From the NCBI RefSeq assembly GCF_900129655.1, contig NZ_FQWK01000003.1, positions 519,756-583,755 of the forward strand: a stretch of DNA of 64,000 nucleotides, written 5' to 3'. Positions 35,276-46,246 of the stretch are shown here, one piece after another. The stretch is from Bacteroides clarus YIT 12056 (GTDB taxonomy: Bacteria > Bacteroidota > Bacteroidia > Bacteroidales > Bacteroidaceae). The translations under genes were made by a program, and so were the position numbers. A model generated the notes under the pieces. That model was not told where the DNA came from. It worked only from the letters and a program-made list of their open reading frames with translations, and ran no database searches. Numbering within the stretch: position 1 is the stretch's first letter; every line of letters starts with the position of its first letter.

Positions 35276-37804
35276 ATGAAAACTTATTATTGGCTCTTAA
35301 CACTAATTTTTGCAATTGCCGCACTTCCGTGCAAGGCAGACGAGTGGATCAGGATTAACCAACTTGGCTATCTGCCGCAATCTATTAAAGTAGCGGTATT
35401 TATGAGTGAAGCGGATACCGACGTAAAAGAATACGCATTGGTTGACGCTTTTACCGGAAAGACAGTACGTACTTTTACTTCACCCAAAGCTACCGGAAAA
35501 TTAGGTGGCATGAACAGTACCTACCGATTGGATTTCAGCAATTTTCAAGAACCGGGTACCTACTATCTGAAAGCGGGAAAAGCCGTTTCTCCACGCTTTC
35601 CTATCAATGCGCAAGTATATAACGGTACGGCCGACTTCCTGCTGAACTACATGCGCCAACAACGCTGCGGTTACAATCCGTTCCTAAAAGACAGTTGCCA
35701 CGTGCACGACGGTTATATAGTGTACCATCCCACAAAAACCGGACAACACATTGATGTCCGCGGCGGCTGGCATGACGCAACCGATTATCTGCAATATACT
35801 ACAACCTCTGCCAACGCCATATATCAAATGATGTTTGCCTATCAGGAAAACCCCGAAGCATTTGGCGACGCTTACAATGCAGACGGACTGCCGGGTACAA
35901 ATGGTATTCCCGATATAGTGGATGAGATAAAATGGGGGCTGGACTGGCTGAATCGCATGAATCCTGCTCCGGGTGAACTGTACAACCAAATAGCCGACGA
36001 TCGCGACCATGCCGGTATGCGCCTACCCAATAAAGACGAGGTAGACTATGGATACGGACCGGGCAAAGGCCGTCCTGTTTATTTCTGCAGCGGCGAGCCT
36101 CAAGTGCGCGGACAATTTATAAATGCCACCACAGGCGTAGCCAGCACAGCCGGTAAATTTGCTTCTTGCTTTGCCCTGGGAGCCAAGATACTGAAAGACT
36201 TCTATCCTGAATTTGCCGCCGAAATCGGTGGAAAAGCCGACGCTGCTTATCAAGAAGGCGTAAAGAAGCCCGGAGCATGTCAGACCGCTTCCGTAAAATC
36301 ACCCTACATCTACGAAGAAGACAACTGGGTAGACGACATGGAGCTCGGAGCCATGGAGCTATACAAAGCTACCGGTAATCCCAAATATCTGTCGCAAGCC
36401 CTCGAATACGGACGCCGCGAGCCTGTCACTCCGTGGATGGGCGCCGACAGCGCCCGCCATTATCAATGGTATCCGTTTATGAATATGGGACACTACCATC
36501 TGGCTACCGTGGATAATCAGCGTATCAGCAAAGAATTCACCCGCAATATACGTACCGGCATTGAGCGTACATACGAAAAAGCTGTTGAGAACCCTTTCCT
36601 GCACGGCATTCCCTACATTTGGTGTTCCAACAACCTGACTACCGCCATGTTGACACAATGCCGTCTGTATCGTGAGACAACCGGTGACGAGACTTATGCC
36701 GAAATGGAAGCCGCTCTCCGCGACTGGCTTTTCGGGTGTAATCCGTGGGGAACAAGTATGATTGTAGAATTACCGCTTTACGGTGATTATCCTTCACAGC
36801 CCCACTCTTCCCTGCTCAATGCAGGCGTAGGCAATACGACAGGCGGACTGGTAGACGGCCCTGTATACCGCAGTATATTCGAGAGCCTGCGTGGAGTTAA
36901 CATGACCGGCATTCCCGGTACGCCCGGTCAAGATTACGAACGCTTTCAACCGGACTTGATGGTATATCACGATGCAATCCATGATTATTCCACCAACGAA
37001 CCTACCATGGACGGAACCGCCTGCCTCACCTATTATCTCTCCGCCATGCAGAAAGAAGGAATGAAGCAAGCCAATATATCGGCAGACAAGAATGTATACG
37101 TCAATGGCGGTATCGTGCGTACCGACCCCTCTAAAAAACAAATCAGCCTCGTATTCACAGCAGCCGACAAGGCAGACGGCGCCGACGCCATTATCAGCAC
37201 TTTGAAAAGACACGGCATCAAAGGCGGTTTCTTCTTTACCGGTGAATTTTACGAGCTTTACCCCGAAGTTGTAAAACGCCTGCTCAACGAAGGGCATCTG
37301 GTGGGCAGCCACAGTTACGGACATTTGCTCTATATGCCCTGGGAAAAGCGAGATTCCCTATTGGTGACCCGTGAGGAATTTGAAAAAGATATGATGCAAA
37401 GCTATGAAACCATGCGTAAGGCAGGTATCGAATATAAAGATGCCCCTATATATATCCCGCCTTATGAATATTATAACAAGGAAATAGCCGCTTGGGCAAA
37501 AAGCATGGGAATACAGGTTATTAACTATACTACCGGTACTATGAGTAATGCAGATTATACTACCCCGGACATGGGGCAGAAGTACCGGAGCAGCAAATTC
37601 ATCTACAACAAAATAATGGAAGTAGAAAAGAAAGAAGGGCTGAACGGACATTTAATGCTGATACATTTCGGAACAGACGACCGTCGTACCGATAAATTCT
37701 ACAATGGTTATTTGGATAAACTGATAAAAACGCTGAAACATAAAGGTTATACTTTTGCGCCTGTACTCGAGGCAATTGGCACTAAAACAGATTCAACATT
37801 ATAA
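35276..37804 (+). CDS. GH9 glycoside hydrolase fused to a NodB-like deacetylase domain
   Basis: An 842-aa exported enzyme. A signal peptide (MKTYYWLLTLIFAIAALPCKA) is followed by an Ig-like cellulase N-terminal domain (IRINQLGYLPQSIKVAVF, to about residue 105). The GH9 domain runs from about 115 to 585: the catalytic base aspartates are in GGWHDATDY and the acid Glu in STNEPTMDGTACLTYYL. The last 230 residues are a NodB/polysaccharide-deacetylase-like domain with FTAADKADGADAI, GGFFFTGEFYELYPEVVKRL and the metal-site GSHSYGH. The usual TFDDG motif is altered, so deacetylase activity is uncertain. The start at 35276 is the ATG that opens the signal peptide. It is a single gene without SusC/D neighbours in view. 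Confidence 0.88.
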   Translation: MKTYYWLLTLIFAIAALPCKADEWIRINQLGYLPQSIKVAVFMSEADTDVKEYALVDAFTGKTVRTFTSPKATGKLGGMNSTYRLDFSNFQEPGTYYLKAGKAVSPRFPINAQVYNGTADFLLNYMRQQRCGYNPFLKDSCHVHDGYIVYHPTKTGQHIDVRGGWHDATDYLQYTTTSANAIYQMMFAYQENPEAFGDAYNADGLPGTNGIPDIVDEIKWGLDWLNRMNPAPGELYNQIADDRDHAGMRLPNKDEVDYGYGPGKGRPVYFCSGEPQVRGQFINATTGVASTAGKFASCFALGAKILKDFYPEFAAEIGGKADAAYQEGVKKPGACQTASVKSPYIYEEDNWVDDMELGAMELYKATGNPKYLSQALEYGRREPVTPWMGADSARHYQWYPFMNMGHYHLATVDNQRISKEFTRNIRTGIERTYEKAVENPFLHGIPYIWCSNNLTTAMLTQCRLYRETTGDETYAEMEAALRDWLFGCNPWGTSMIVELPLYGDYPSQPHSSLLNAGVGNTTGGLVDGPVYRSIFESLRGVNMTGIPGTPGQDYERFQPDLMVYHDAIHDYSTNEPTMDGTACLTYYLSAMQKEGMKQANISADKNVYVNGGIVRTDPSKKQISLVFTAADKADGADAIISTLKRHGIKGGFFFTGEFYELYPEVVKRLLNEGHLVGSHSYGHLLYMPWEKRDSLLVTREEFEKDMMQSYETMRKAGIEYKDAPIYIPPYEYYNKEIAAWAKSMGIQVINYTTGTMSNADYTTPDMGQKYRSSKFIYNKIMEVEKKEGLNGHLMLIHFGTDDRRTDKFYNGYLDKLIKTLKHKGYTFAPVLEAIGTKTDSTL

Positions 37805-37872
37805 AAAAAGGTTAGTTAAAAGGTTATCAAACAAAGGTATTTAAGGTAAAGTCTAATCGCATTGTTTTCAGC

Positions 37873-37948
37873 AAACTTTCTCCTCGCCCCCAAGAGAGAG
37901 AAAGTTTCAAGTTAAGCCCCTTGCCTGAGAAGGCTCAGGGGCTTTTTA
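37873..37948 (+). terminator. Tandem hairpins ending the GH9 gene
   Basis: AAACTTTCTC/GAGAAAGTTT (37873-37882 and 37898-37907) is followed by AAGCCCC/GGGGCTT with an inner GCCT/AGGC (37914-37944), then a T run. Confidence 0.8.
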
Positions 37949-37970
37949 CATGACAAAAGATGAATACCGG

Positions 37971-38992
37971 TTAATGGCAATAACTTCTAATGGCTCGCAA
38001 CAATTCTTCTATATCCTGTTCCGTAGTATCAAAAGAAGTGACAAAACGTATCTCATTCTCTTCTTCATTCCAGAAATAAAAAAAGTAGTCCTTCAACAAG
38101 CTATCAATTACCGGACGAGGCATTGTCAAGAACAATTGGTTACTTTCCATTTTCTGCGTAAAACGCACTTCAGGCAACTCTTTCAATCCGGTATATAAAA
38201 GCTCCGCCATTCGATTGGCATGTGAAGCATTCTTCAGCCAAAGGTCATCGGTCAGGTAAGCAGTAAACTGGCAAGACAAATAACGGAGTTTCGATGCAAG
38301 CTGCGCCGACTGCTTACGTACAAAATAAGCTTCTTTCTTCAAAGCTGGATTAAAGATAATTACGCTTTCTCCAAGCATCAGCCCGTTCTTCGTTCCACCA
38401 AAGCTCAGAATATCGATACCACAATCCGCCGTCAGTTCCTTAAAGCTAAGATTAAGAGCCGCACACGCATTTGCCAGGCGGGCGCCATCCATATGAACGT
38501 ACATACCGTACCGATGCGCCAACTCCGTTAACGCACGGATTTCATCGGGTTGATAGATAGTACCCAGTTCCGTACATTGTGAGATATAGAAAGCTCCCGG
38601 CTGCGAATGATGCTGCTCGCCAAAATGACAAAGATAAGGACGTACCAACTCCGGAGTCAGCTTTCCGTCGGGAGTGGCAACCGGACGTATCTGACAGCCT
38701 GTCATGCGGGCCGGAGAACCACACTCGTCTACATAAATATGCGCAGTTTCCGCACATATATCGAATTATAGGAACGTGTACACAACTGCAGGGCAACAGC
38801 ATTACTACCGGTTCCATTGAATACAAACAGCGGTTCGCAATCGGGAGTAAAGGCCTCTCTGATTTTCCGAACAGCTTCTTCTGTCCAGGCATCATCACCA
38901 TAACCTACTGCGTGGTCTTGATTAGCCTGGTTCAAGGCTTCCATCACCAAAGGATGCACACCCGAATTATTATCTGAAGCAAAACTTCTCAT
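37971..38992 (-). pseudogene. ltaE: Threonine aldolase with a one-base frameshift
   Basis: This encodes a PLP-dependent L-threonine aldolase (threonine to glycine and acetaldehyde) interrupted by a frameshift. The first frame starts MRSFASDNNSGVHPLV at 38992 and runs through FVFNGTGSNAVALQLCTRSYNS to about 38762. The second frame resumes with ICAETAHIYVDECGSPARMTG at 38759 and runs to the stop at 37971, including the cofactor segments HMDGARLANA and SFGGTKNGLM (PLP Lys). The total is 1022 bases; one more base would give 341 codons, the normal length. Exactly one base is missing near 38760 in TATAT. It may be a true mutation or an assembly error. Confidence 0.85.
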
Positions 38993-39146
38993 AGTCGTTT
39001 CTATTATCAGTATTAAAAGAATATGCAAAGGAAACAATATTTCCCCAACATGAAAAAACAAAGAGGTGCAGATTTCACAATCCACGGTAATCTTTCCGTT
39101 TTGCGAAACCGCACCTCAAAAAAGCTTGATTCAATCGGCTTTCTAT

Positions 39147-39365
39147 TTATCCGATATACACGTTTACTCCCAATGAAATGTAGAGCTCATCTTCTTCTTG
39201 GGAAAGTACAATCTTGTCTTCACGGGCAAGCCAACCGATAGCCGCCCCCAATTCCTTGTCTTTCAATCCGGACTTTCTTTTCAGCGCGCCATAACTCCAT
39301 TTAGCGTAATCACTTAACAACTGCCAAACTTTACCGGCATTCAGTCCAATTTCACTTTTGTTCAT
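39147..39365 (-). CDS. Winged-helix domain protein (DUF2582 type)
   Basis: A 72-aa protein: MNKSEIGLNAGKVWQLLSDYAKWSYGALKRKSGLKDKELGAAIGWLAREDKI followed by a two-strand wing. It matches the small winged helix-turn-helix family common in Bacteroidetes. It may bind DNA, but no regulator role is known to me. A weak -7 box (TATCTTTA) lies at 39423-39430 on the minus strand. The gene stands alone. Confidence 0.75.
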   Translation of the reverse strand: MNKSEIGLNAGKVWQLLSDYAKWSYGALKRKSGLKDKELGAAIGWLAREDKIVLSQEEDELYISLGVNVYIG

Positions 39366-39543
39366 TTTACTTTTTCAATTAAAGAGGTTAATAGTTTGTT
39401 GTTGGGTTATCTTTATCGGGTATAAAGATATTATTTTCAATTAAAACAACACAGAAAACAAACAAAAGATATGGAAATTAATCACTTTTGTAACAGTTTC
39501 GTAATTTTACACGTTTTTGTCGATATAAGTAAAAACAAACGGG

Positions 39544-39585
39544 TAAAAAAAAGACCGCAATGTCTATCAAAAAGACATCACGGTC
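39544..39585 (-). terminator. Terminator of groES-groEL
   Basis: GACCG/CGGTC with inner ATGTCT/AGACAT (39553-39585) is followed on the minus strand by a run of eight Ts. Confidence 0.85.
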
Positions 39586-39620
39586 AATCTATATGATTAA
39601 GAAATCAAGGGAAAACGATA

Positions 39621-41288
<1,668 letters not shown>

Positions 41289-41299
41289 TTATAAATTTA

Positions 41300-41572
41300 T
41301 TATCCCAATACAGCGAGTACGTCACTTTGACGCATGATGAGGTATTTGGTTCCTTCAACTTCCAGTTCCGTACCGGCATACTTGCCATACAGCACTGTAT
41401 CACCAACCTTCAACACCATTTCTTCGTCCTTTGTTCCGTTGCCTACTGCTATAACTTCACCTTTCAAAGGTTTTTCTTTTGCCGTATCAGGAATAATGAT
41501 ACCGCCAATTGTCTTTTCTTCTGCAGGTGCAGGGAGTATCAGCACTCTGTCTGCTAATGGTTTAATGTTCAT
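41300..41572 (-). CDS. groES: Co-chaperonin GroES
   Basis: A 90-aa lid of the GroEL chamber. It has [33 protein letters not shown] with the mobile loop at about residues 17-32, and [33 protein letters not shown] at the end. It is the first gene of the operon. No CIRCE element (TTAGCACTC-N9-GAGTGCTAA) is found upstream and no consensus -7 box is clear. Confidence 0.97.
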   Translation of the reverse strand: MNIKPLADRVLILPAPAEEKTIGGIIIPDTAKEKPLKGEVIAVGNGTKDEEMVLKVGDTVLYGKYAGTELEVEGTKYLIMRQSDVLAVLG

Positions 41573-41757
41573 AGTTCTTTTGTTTTATATGTTATACATT
41601 TATTATAATAGTAATATTGCTTTATATAAGCGATAAAGGACTTACGAAAACCGTGCCAAAAGGCAAAGCTGTTCGTTTGGCAGATTAAGGCTGACAAAAT
41701 GGCAAAGAATAAAGCAGGAATTGCTATATTTGCAGCCTCAAAAAGAAATAATTCCTT

Positions 41758-42609
41758 ATGAACGCAATATGGATTGTCCTGCCCATTCTGACACTATTAA
41801 TGTTCGAACTGGGGCTTACATTACGCATAGAAGACTTTAAGCTGTTCCGCCAACGTCCCCGCCCCATCATCGCCGGACTGATAGGGCAAATACTGTTCTT
41901 GCCGGTACTGGCATTCATGTTAGGGTACGCATTCCGGTTGGAACCTTTATTCTTCATAGGAATTATGCTGATTGCCTGTTCTCCCGGCGGAAGCTCATCC
42001 AATATATTTTCAATGATAGCTAAAGGAGATGTAGCCTTATCCGTATCGCTGACTGCGCTCAGCAGCATTATTACGCTGTTTACAATTCCCGTCGTCATGG
42101 AATTTTCCACTCACCTCATCGGAAACCATCTGAATATCGATATAAACTTACCGGTCGGAAGCCTCATCGTGCAAAACCTTCTGTTGATGCTTCTCCCTAT
42201 TATTACAGGTGTTTTGGTAAAAAGATATTGTCCGCAAAAAGCCGAAAGCATTCATAAAGTTCTTTCTAGAACCGCCTTTCCCGCATTAATCCTGCTGGCT
42301 ACGATTTTCTTCATACAACATCACGCCACTATCATGACCCAATTCGGTAAATTGGGATTGTGCATCTCGGTGCTCATTTTGCTTGCAATGGGTGGCGGCG
42401 TTTTACTGTCTAAATCCATGCGCCTGAACCAAAAAGAACAACGCACCCTCATCATCGAAATAGGCATGCAGAATGCCGCCCAAGCTATTGCCGTAGCAAG
42501 CAGCCCCTTTGTTTTCAATAACGGCATAATAGCCATACCGGCCATTATTTACGCATTGATGATGAATGTTATTTTACTGGGATATGTAGGGATAGTAAAG
42601 CGGAAATAG
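41758..42609 (+). CDS. Bile acid:sodium symporter (BASS) family transporter
   Basis: A 283-aa membrane protein with 9-10 spans. The SBF family pattern is clear: LTLLMFELGLTLRIEDFKLFRQRPRPIIAGLIGQILFLPVLAF at the N-terminus, IACSPGGSSSNIFSMIAKGDVALSVSLTALSSIITLFTIPVV near residue 75, and the second-repeat IGMQNAAQAIAVASS near 240. Family members move bile acids, pyruvate, pantothenate or other organic anions with sodium; the substrate here is unknown. The -7 box TATATTTG is at 41725-41732. Confidence 0.9.
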   Translation: MNAIWIVLPILTLLMFELGLTLRIEDFKLFRQRPRPIIAGLIGQILFLPVLAFMLGYAFRLEPLFFIGIMLIACSPGGSSSNIFSMIAKGDVALSVSLTALSSIITLFTIPVVMEFSTHLIGNHLNIDINLPVGSLIVQNLLLMLLPIITGVLVKRYCPQKAESIHKVLSRTAFPALILLATIFFIQHHATIMTQFGKLGLCISVLILLAMGGGVLLSKSMRLNQKEQRTLIIEIGMQNAAQAIAVASSPFVFNNGIIAIPAIIYALMMNVILLGYVGIVKRK

Positions 42610-42667
42610 CGATTGTTCCGAGTTACTATCCCTATAATTATAATCAATCATTCAGCCATTTTATCCA

Positions 42668-44170
42668 TTATCCGCAATGGAAATATTTCTCCACCAGCTT
42701 CAGCATCTCTTCCGGACTATTCTGAACTTCACTACGCAAAGTCTTGTCCTCATAAGAGCGTAACTTAGTAATGATTCCGTCAATCATAGCGGGACTGAAA
42801 ACATTGTATTTCTCGAAAGCCGCACGCTGTCTTTCCAGACAGTCGGCAGAAGCGGCGCAACTATCGGGTAGCTGAGCCAGTTGCTTCAGTTTATCTTCAT
42901 TTTCTTTCTTGTGTATATTTACATTCACATAAGTCCTATCCGCAACTTCCAAAGCATCCGGCATTTCAAAACCGCGACGGCAAGCTACCGCCAAGCCTGC
43001 AATCAGTTGATACAAATCGGCTGAGCCGTCCGGTGAACGCATCTCCACCGTCTGTTTTTGGGTGGTATCATAATTACTCGGCGCTTCCAGCGGATTGGCA
43101 AGCATGCACATATCAGTCTTAGCCGACCAGCCCAATGGGACACGCACCAATACGGAACGGTTGCGGTCGCCCCAGCAAATATTGGTAGGCGCTTCCTGAT
43201 GAGGTACAAGACGGAAATAGGAAGTAGGGTTCGTATTACCGAATGCAGTAATGGAAGGAGCCAATTCCATCATGCCTGCGATGGCCTTGCGAGCCGTTTC
43301 GGAAAGTACGCCGTCTTTCAACATCTGGTTCTTTCCGTCTTTCATGATACGCATGTGGATATGTAATCCGGAACCGGCCTTTCCGGCCGTTATTTTCGGA
43401 GCAAAAGTAAGGTCGAATCCATATTGATAAGCAAGGTTGCGGATAATCCATTTCGCAATCATCAGTTGATCGGCCGCCTGATCGGCACGTACCGGCAGAA
43501 ATTCGATTTCGTTCTGCTCGTATATCTTACCGTCAAGGGTGAAATTACCCACTTCGGAATGTCCGTACTTAATCTGTCCGCCGGCTTGTGCGATATAAGC
43601 CATGCATTCGGTACGGAATTCGTTGAATTTGGCATAAGGAGCCGACTCGTGATAACCACGTTGGTCGGTAGCCGGGAACATCCCGCTGTCTTCCGAAATA
43701 ACATAATATTCCAACTCGCCCATAGCCTGAAACTCCATGCCCGTTACTTCCGTAAATGCCCGGCAAGCCTTGCGCAAGGTATGTTCCGGTGAGCTCTCCA
43801 ACGGCTCGCCGTCTTTATTGAAGAACGAACAAAGCATGGAAAGCGTAGGCTGCTCGGCAAAAGGATCCGCAAACGCCGTACAGAAACGGGGTACCACATA
43901 TAAATCACTGCTGCCTGCTTCAATGAAAGGAAACAAACTGGAGCCGTCTACACGTTCCCCGCACGTAAGTATCGCATCGAGATAAGCGGCATCATTAATA
44001 ACAAAATTCAGAGTTTTCAGCCGTCCGTCGGCAGCAGGATACATGAAGTTCACCATTGTGATTTCATTCTCCTTTATATAAGATACTATGTCGGCTTTTG
44101 TAAATTCGGAAGCCGGCTTTTGAAGTTTAGCCACCAACGGATTGGCATGCATTGAGAAATCTTGATTCAT
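42668..44170 (-). CDS. glnA: Glutamine synthetase (GSI-like, 500 aa)
   Basis: Glutamine synthetase family enzyme making glutamine from glutamate, ammonia and ATP. The beta-grasp N-terminus has MVNFMYPAADGRLKTLNF. The catalytic part contains ELEYYVI (about 150), EVGNFTLDG, AGSGLHIHMRI (about 265), NPTSYFRLVPHQEAPTNICWGDRNRSVLVRVP (about 312) and VEMRSPDGSADLYQLIAGL. It belongs to the ~500-aa Bacteroidetes group, distinct from the ~730-aa GlnN. The promoter is TTG at 44271-44273 and TATATTTG at 44245-44252 (minus strand), 18 bases apart. A cluster of GTTAAC motifs lies 100-200 bases further up. Confidence 0.9.
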   Translation of the reverse strand: MNQDFSMHANPLVAKLQKPASEFTKADIVSYIKENEITMVNFMYPAADGRLKTLNFVINDAAYLDAILTCGERVDGSSLFPFIEAGSSDLYVVPRFCTAFADPFAEQPTLSMLCSFFNKDGEPLESSPEHTLRKACRAFTEVTGMEFQAMGELEYYVISEDSGMFPATDQRGYHESAPYAKFNEFRTECMAYIAQAGGQIKYGHSEVGNFTLDGKIYEQNEIEFLPVRADQAADQLMIAKWIIRNLAYQYGFDLTFAPKITAGKAGSGLHIHMRIMKDGKNQMLKDGVLSETARKAIAGMMELAPSITAFGNTNPTSYFRLVPHQEAPTNICWGDRNRSVLVRVPLGWSAKTDMCMLANPLEAPSNYDTTQKQTVEMRSPDGSADLYQLIAGLAVACRRGFEMPDALEVADRTYVNVNIHKKENEDKLKQLAQLPDSCAASADCLERQRAAFEKYNVFSPAMIDGIITKLRSYEDKTLRSEVQNSPEEMLKLVEKYFHCG

Positions 44171-44350
44171 GATTTTGGTTGTTTTTTAATTTATGATATG
44201 GTTAACAAACTCCGTTCGTGCTGAAATTTTGAGACATTAATTTACAAATATACAAAAAGACAACCAACCGCAATGGGATTAGCTGCCTTTATTTATTCTC
44301 AATATGGGTAAATACCGCAAAAAGGTAATAACGTCTCAACAAAACTATAA

Positions 44351-44450
44351 GTTAATATCATAACCCATACGATATTAACATCATACATATCATGATGTTA
44401 ACTTGTCACATCGCACTTGGTTAACATCATCGGTACAATCAAGTTAACTT
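44351..44450. repeat. Cluster of GTTAACATCAT elements in both orientations
   Basis: Copies: GTTAATATCAT (44351-44361), ATTAACATCAT (44374-44384), the reverse complement ATGATGTTAAC (44392-44402), GTTAACATCAT (44420-44430) and the palindrome AAGTTAACTT (44441-44450). They form perfect inverted repeats with each other: 9 bp (44351-44359 with 44371-44379), 10 bp (44375-44384 with 44392-44401) and 9 bp (44394-44402 with 44420-44428). Another GTTAAC is at 44201-44206. Confidence 0.8.
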
Positions 44451-44474
44451 CCTATAAGACTTATCGATGAAGTA

Positions 44475-44633
44475 TCATTCCAATAAATTCTCAATGGAAT
44501 AGTTTTCCCAAAAAGTCCTGGTAGAGTGCACCAGCGAACTTCCCATATAAAGCAAAAACAACACCGCTATGACAATCATCAAAAAACTGACGAGAGCATT
44601 GTGCTTTTCTTGTTTAAATTGAACGGAAACCAT
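44475..44633 (-). CDS. Small single-span membrane protein (52 aa)
   Basis: The frame starts MVSVQFKQEKHNALVS. One hydrophobic span follows (residues about 17-34, FLMIVIAVLFLLYMGSSL), then a polar C-terminus ending ENYSIENLLE. The start is strongly supported: AGGAGG lies 5 bases upstream (44639-44644), an uncommon strong ribosome site in this genus, and a consensus -7 box TACCTTTG lies at 44660-44667. I do not recognise the family. It sits upstream of the GTTAAC cluster and glnA on the same strand. Confidence 0.7.
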   Translation of the reverse strand: MVSVQFKQEKHNALVSFLMIVIAVLFLLYMGSSLVHSTRTFWENYSIENLLE

Positions 44634-44711
44634 ACAAACCTCCTATTTTATTGTCACTGCAAAGGTAAAAGCCCGATATTACATTTCTGCAACACCTTCT
44701 TTACAAATATA

Positions 44712-44741
44712 CAAAAAAGGAGCGCATTTGTGCTCCTTTTT
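44712..44741 (-). terminator. Terminator of hisS
   Basis: AAAAAAGGAGC/GCTCCTTTTT around GCATTTGT. T runs are present on both strands; it lies just after the hisS stop. Confidence 0.85.
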
Positions 44742-44760
44742 AATAGTATTTCAGTTTTTA

Positions 44761-46122
44761 TTAACTCAGTTCGCTTACCAATTCTTCGGGAGTAACCGAC
44801 TTCTGTTCGCCGGTTTCCATATTCTTCAGGGTTACTTTGCCTTCGTTCATTTCATTTTCTCCAACCAAAGCAACAAACGGTATCATCTTTGAATTGGCAT
44901 AACTCATCTGTTTCTTCATCTTACTGGAATCGGGGAAGATTTCGGCACGGATACCTGCCGCACGTACTTGGGCAAGTACATTCATAGAGAAAGCCGCCTC
45001 TTTCTCGCCAAAGTTGATAAACAGAAGTTGCGTACCGTTCACCGCTTCTTTCGGATAGAGTTCAAGTTGATTCAACACATCGAATATACGGTCTGCACCG
45101 AACGAAATGCCTACTCCCGAAACACCTGCCATACCGAATACTCCGGTCAAGTTGTCATAGCGACCGCCACCGGTAATACTTCCGATTTGTACATCCAGCG
45201 CCTTTACTTCAAAAATAGCGCCCGTATAATAATTTAAGCCACGAGCCAAAGTCAGGTCAAGCTCGATTTCATTCTTCAGTCCGAGCGTTGACAACGTCTT
45301 CAAGATAAATTCGCTCTCTTCCACACCTCTCAATCCGGTTTCGCTGGCAGACAATACCTGTTTCAAAGTAGCAAGTTTTTCTTCATTGCTGCCGCTCAAC
45401 AAGATAATGGGCTGCAATTTGGCAATAGCCTCATCACCGATGCCTTTCTCCTTCAATTCTGCATTGACATTGTCCAATCCTATTTTGTCCAGTTTATCAA
45501 TAGCTACGGTAATATCCACTATCTTGTCGGCCTCACCGATAATCTCGGCAATGCCGCTCAAAATCTTGCGGTTGTTGATTTTAATACAAACACGAATACC
45601 GAAACGTGTAAATACGGTATCGACAATCTGCATCAGCTCTACCTCGTTCAACAAAGAGTCGCTACCCACTACATCGGCATCACACTGATAGAACTCGCGA
45701 TAACGTCCCTTCTGCGGGCGGTCTGCACGCCACACCGGTTGAATCTGATAACGCTTGAAAGGAAAAGTTATTTCATCCCTGTGCATCACGACATAACGAG
45801 CGAAAGGTACGGTAAGGTCATAGCGCAAACCTTTTTCACAAAACTTGCAGGCCAGTCGCGGAGCGTTACGGCTCAACAGTTCTTCGTCCGTCAGACCGGA
45901 AAAATAATCACCGGAATTCTGTATCTTGAACAACAGCTTATCACCTTCTTCACCATACTTCCCCATCAAAGTGGAAAGCATTTCCATGGAAGGAGTTTCT
46001 ATCTGCTGGAAACCATAAAGATGATAAACATCACGAATCGTATTGAATATATAGTTACGTTTCGCCATTTCCACAGGCGAAAAGTCGCGGGTTCCTTTTG
46101 GAATACTTGGTTTTGCTGCCAT
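44761..46122 (-). CDS. hisS: Histidyl-tRNA synthetase
   Basis: A 453-aa class II synthetase charging tRNA-His. Motif 1 is [16 protein letters not shown] at the N-terminus. Motif 2 contains [13 protein letters not shown] and [29 protein letters not shown] (about 85-135). The HisRS signatures are [15 protein letters not shown] (about 300) and GGRYDNL. I use the ATG at 46122 ([13 protein letters not shown]), since the upstream frame adds only five residues. The -7 box TAACTTTG is at 46154-46161 on the minus strand. Confidence 0.95.
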   Translation of the reverse strand: MAAKPSIPKGTRDFSPVEMAKRNYIFNTIRDVYHLYGFQQIETPSMEMLSTLMGKYGEEGDKLLFKIQNSGDYFSGLTDEELLSRNAPRLACKFCEKGLRYDLTVPFARYVVMHRDEITFPFKRYQIQPVWRADRPQKGRYREFYQCDADVVGSDSLLNEVELMQIVDTVFTRFGIRVCIKINNRKILSGIAEIIGEADKIVDITVAIDKLDKIGLDNVNAELKEKGIGDEAIAKLQPIILLSGSNEEKLATLKQVLSASETGLRGVEESEFILKTLSTLGLKNEIELDLTLARGLNYYTGAIFEVKALDVQIGSITGGGRYDNLTGVFGMAGVSGVGISFGADRIFDVLNQLELYPKEAVNGTQLLFINFGEKEAAFSMNVLAQVRAAGIRAEIFPDSSKMKKQMSYANSKMIPFVALVGENEMNEGKVTLKNMETGEQKSVTPEELVSELS

Positions 46123-46185
46123 AATCGTATCAATCATTTATAAAATCAGACGACAAAGTTACGGTATTTTATTGATTAAGAAAAA

Positions 46186-46222
46186 AAATGCTTTCTCCAT
46201 TTAGCATGAAGAAAGCATTTTT
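46186..46222 (-). terminator. Terminator after the zinc metallopeptidase gene
   Basis: AAAAATGCTTTCT pairs with AGAAAGCATTTTT. It lies downstream of the peptidase stop and upstream of the hisS promoter. Confidence 0.8.
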
Positions 46223-46246
46223 CTATTTCTGCGGAACGGAATGCTC

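Noticed and set aside
41573..41724. Possible CIRCE element upstream of groES
   Set aside because: No copy of TTAGCACTC or its partner is present on either strand.
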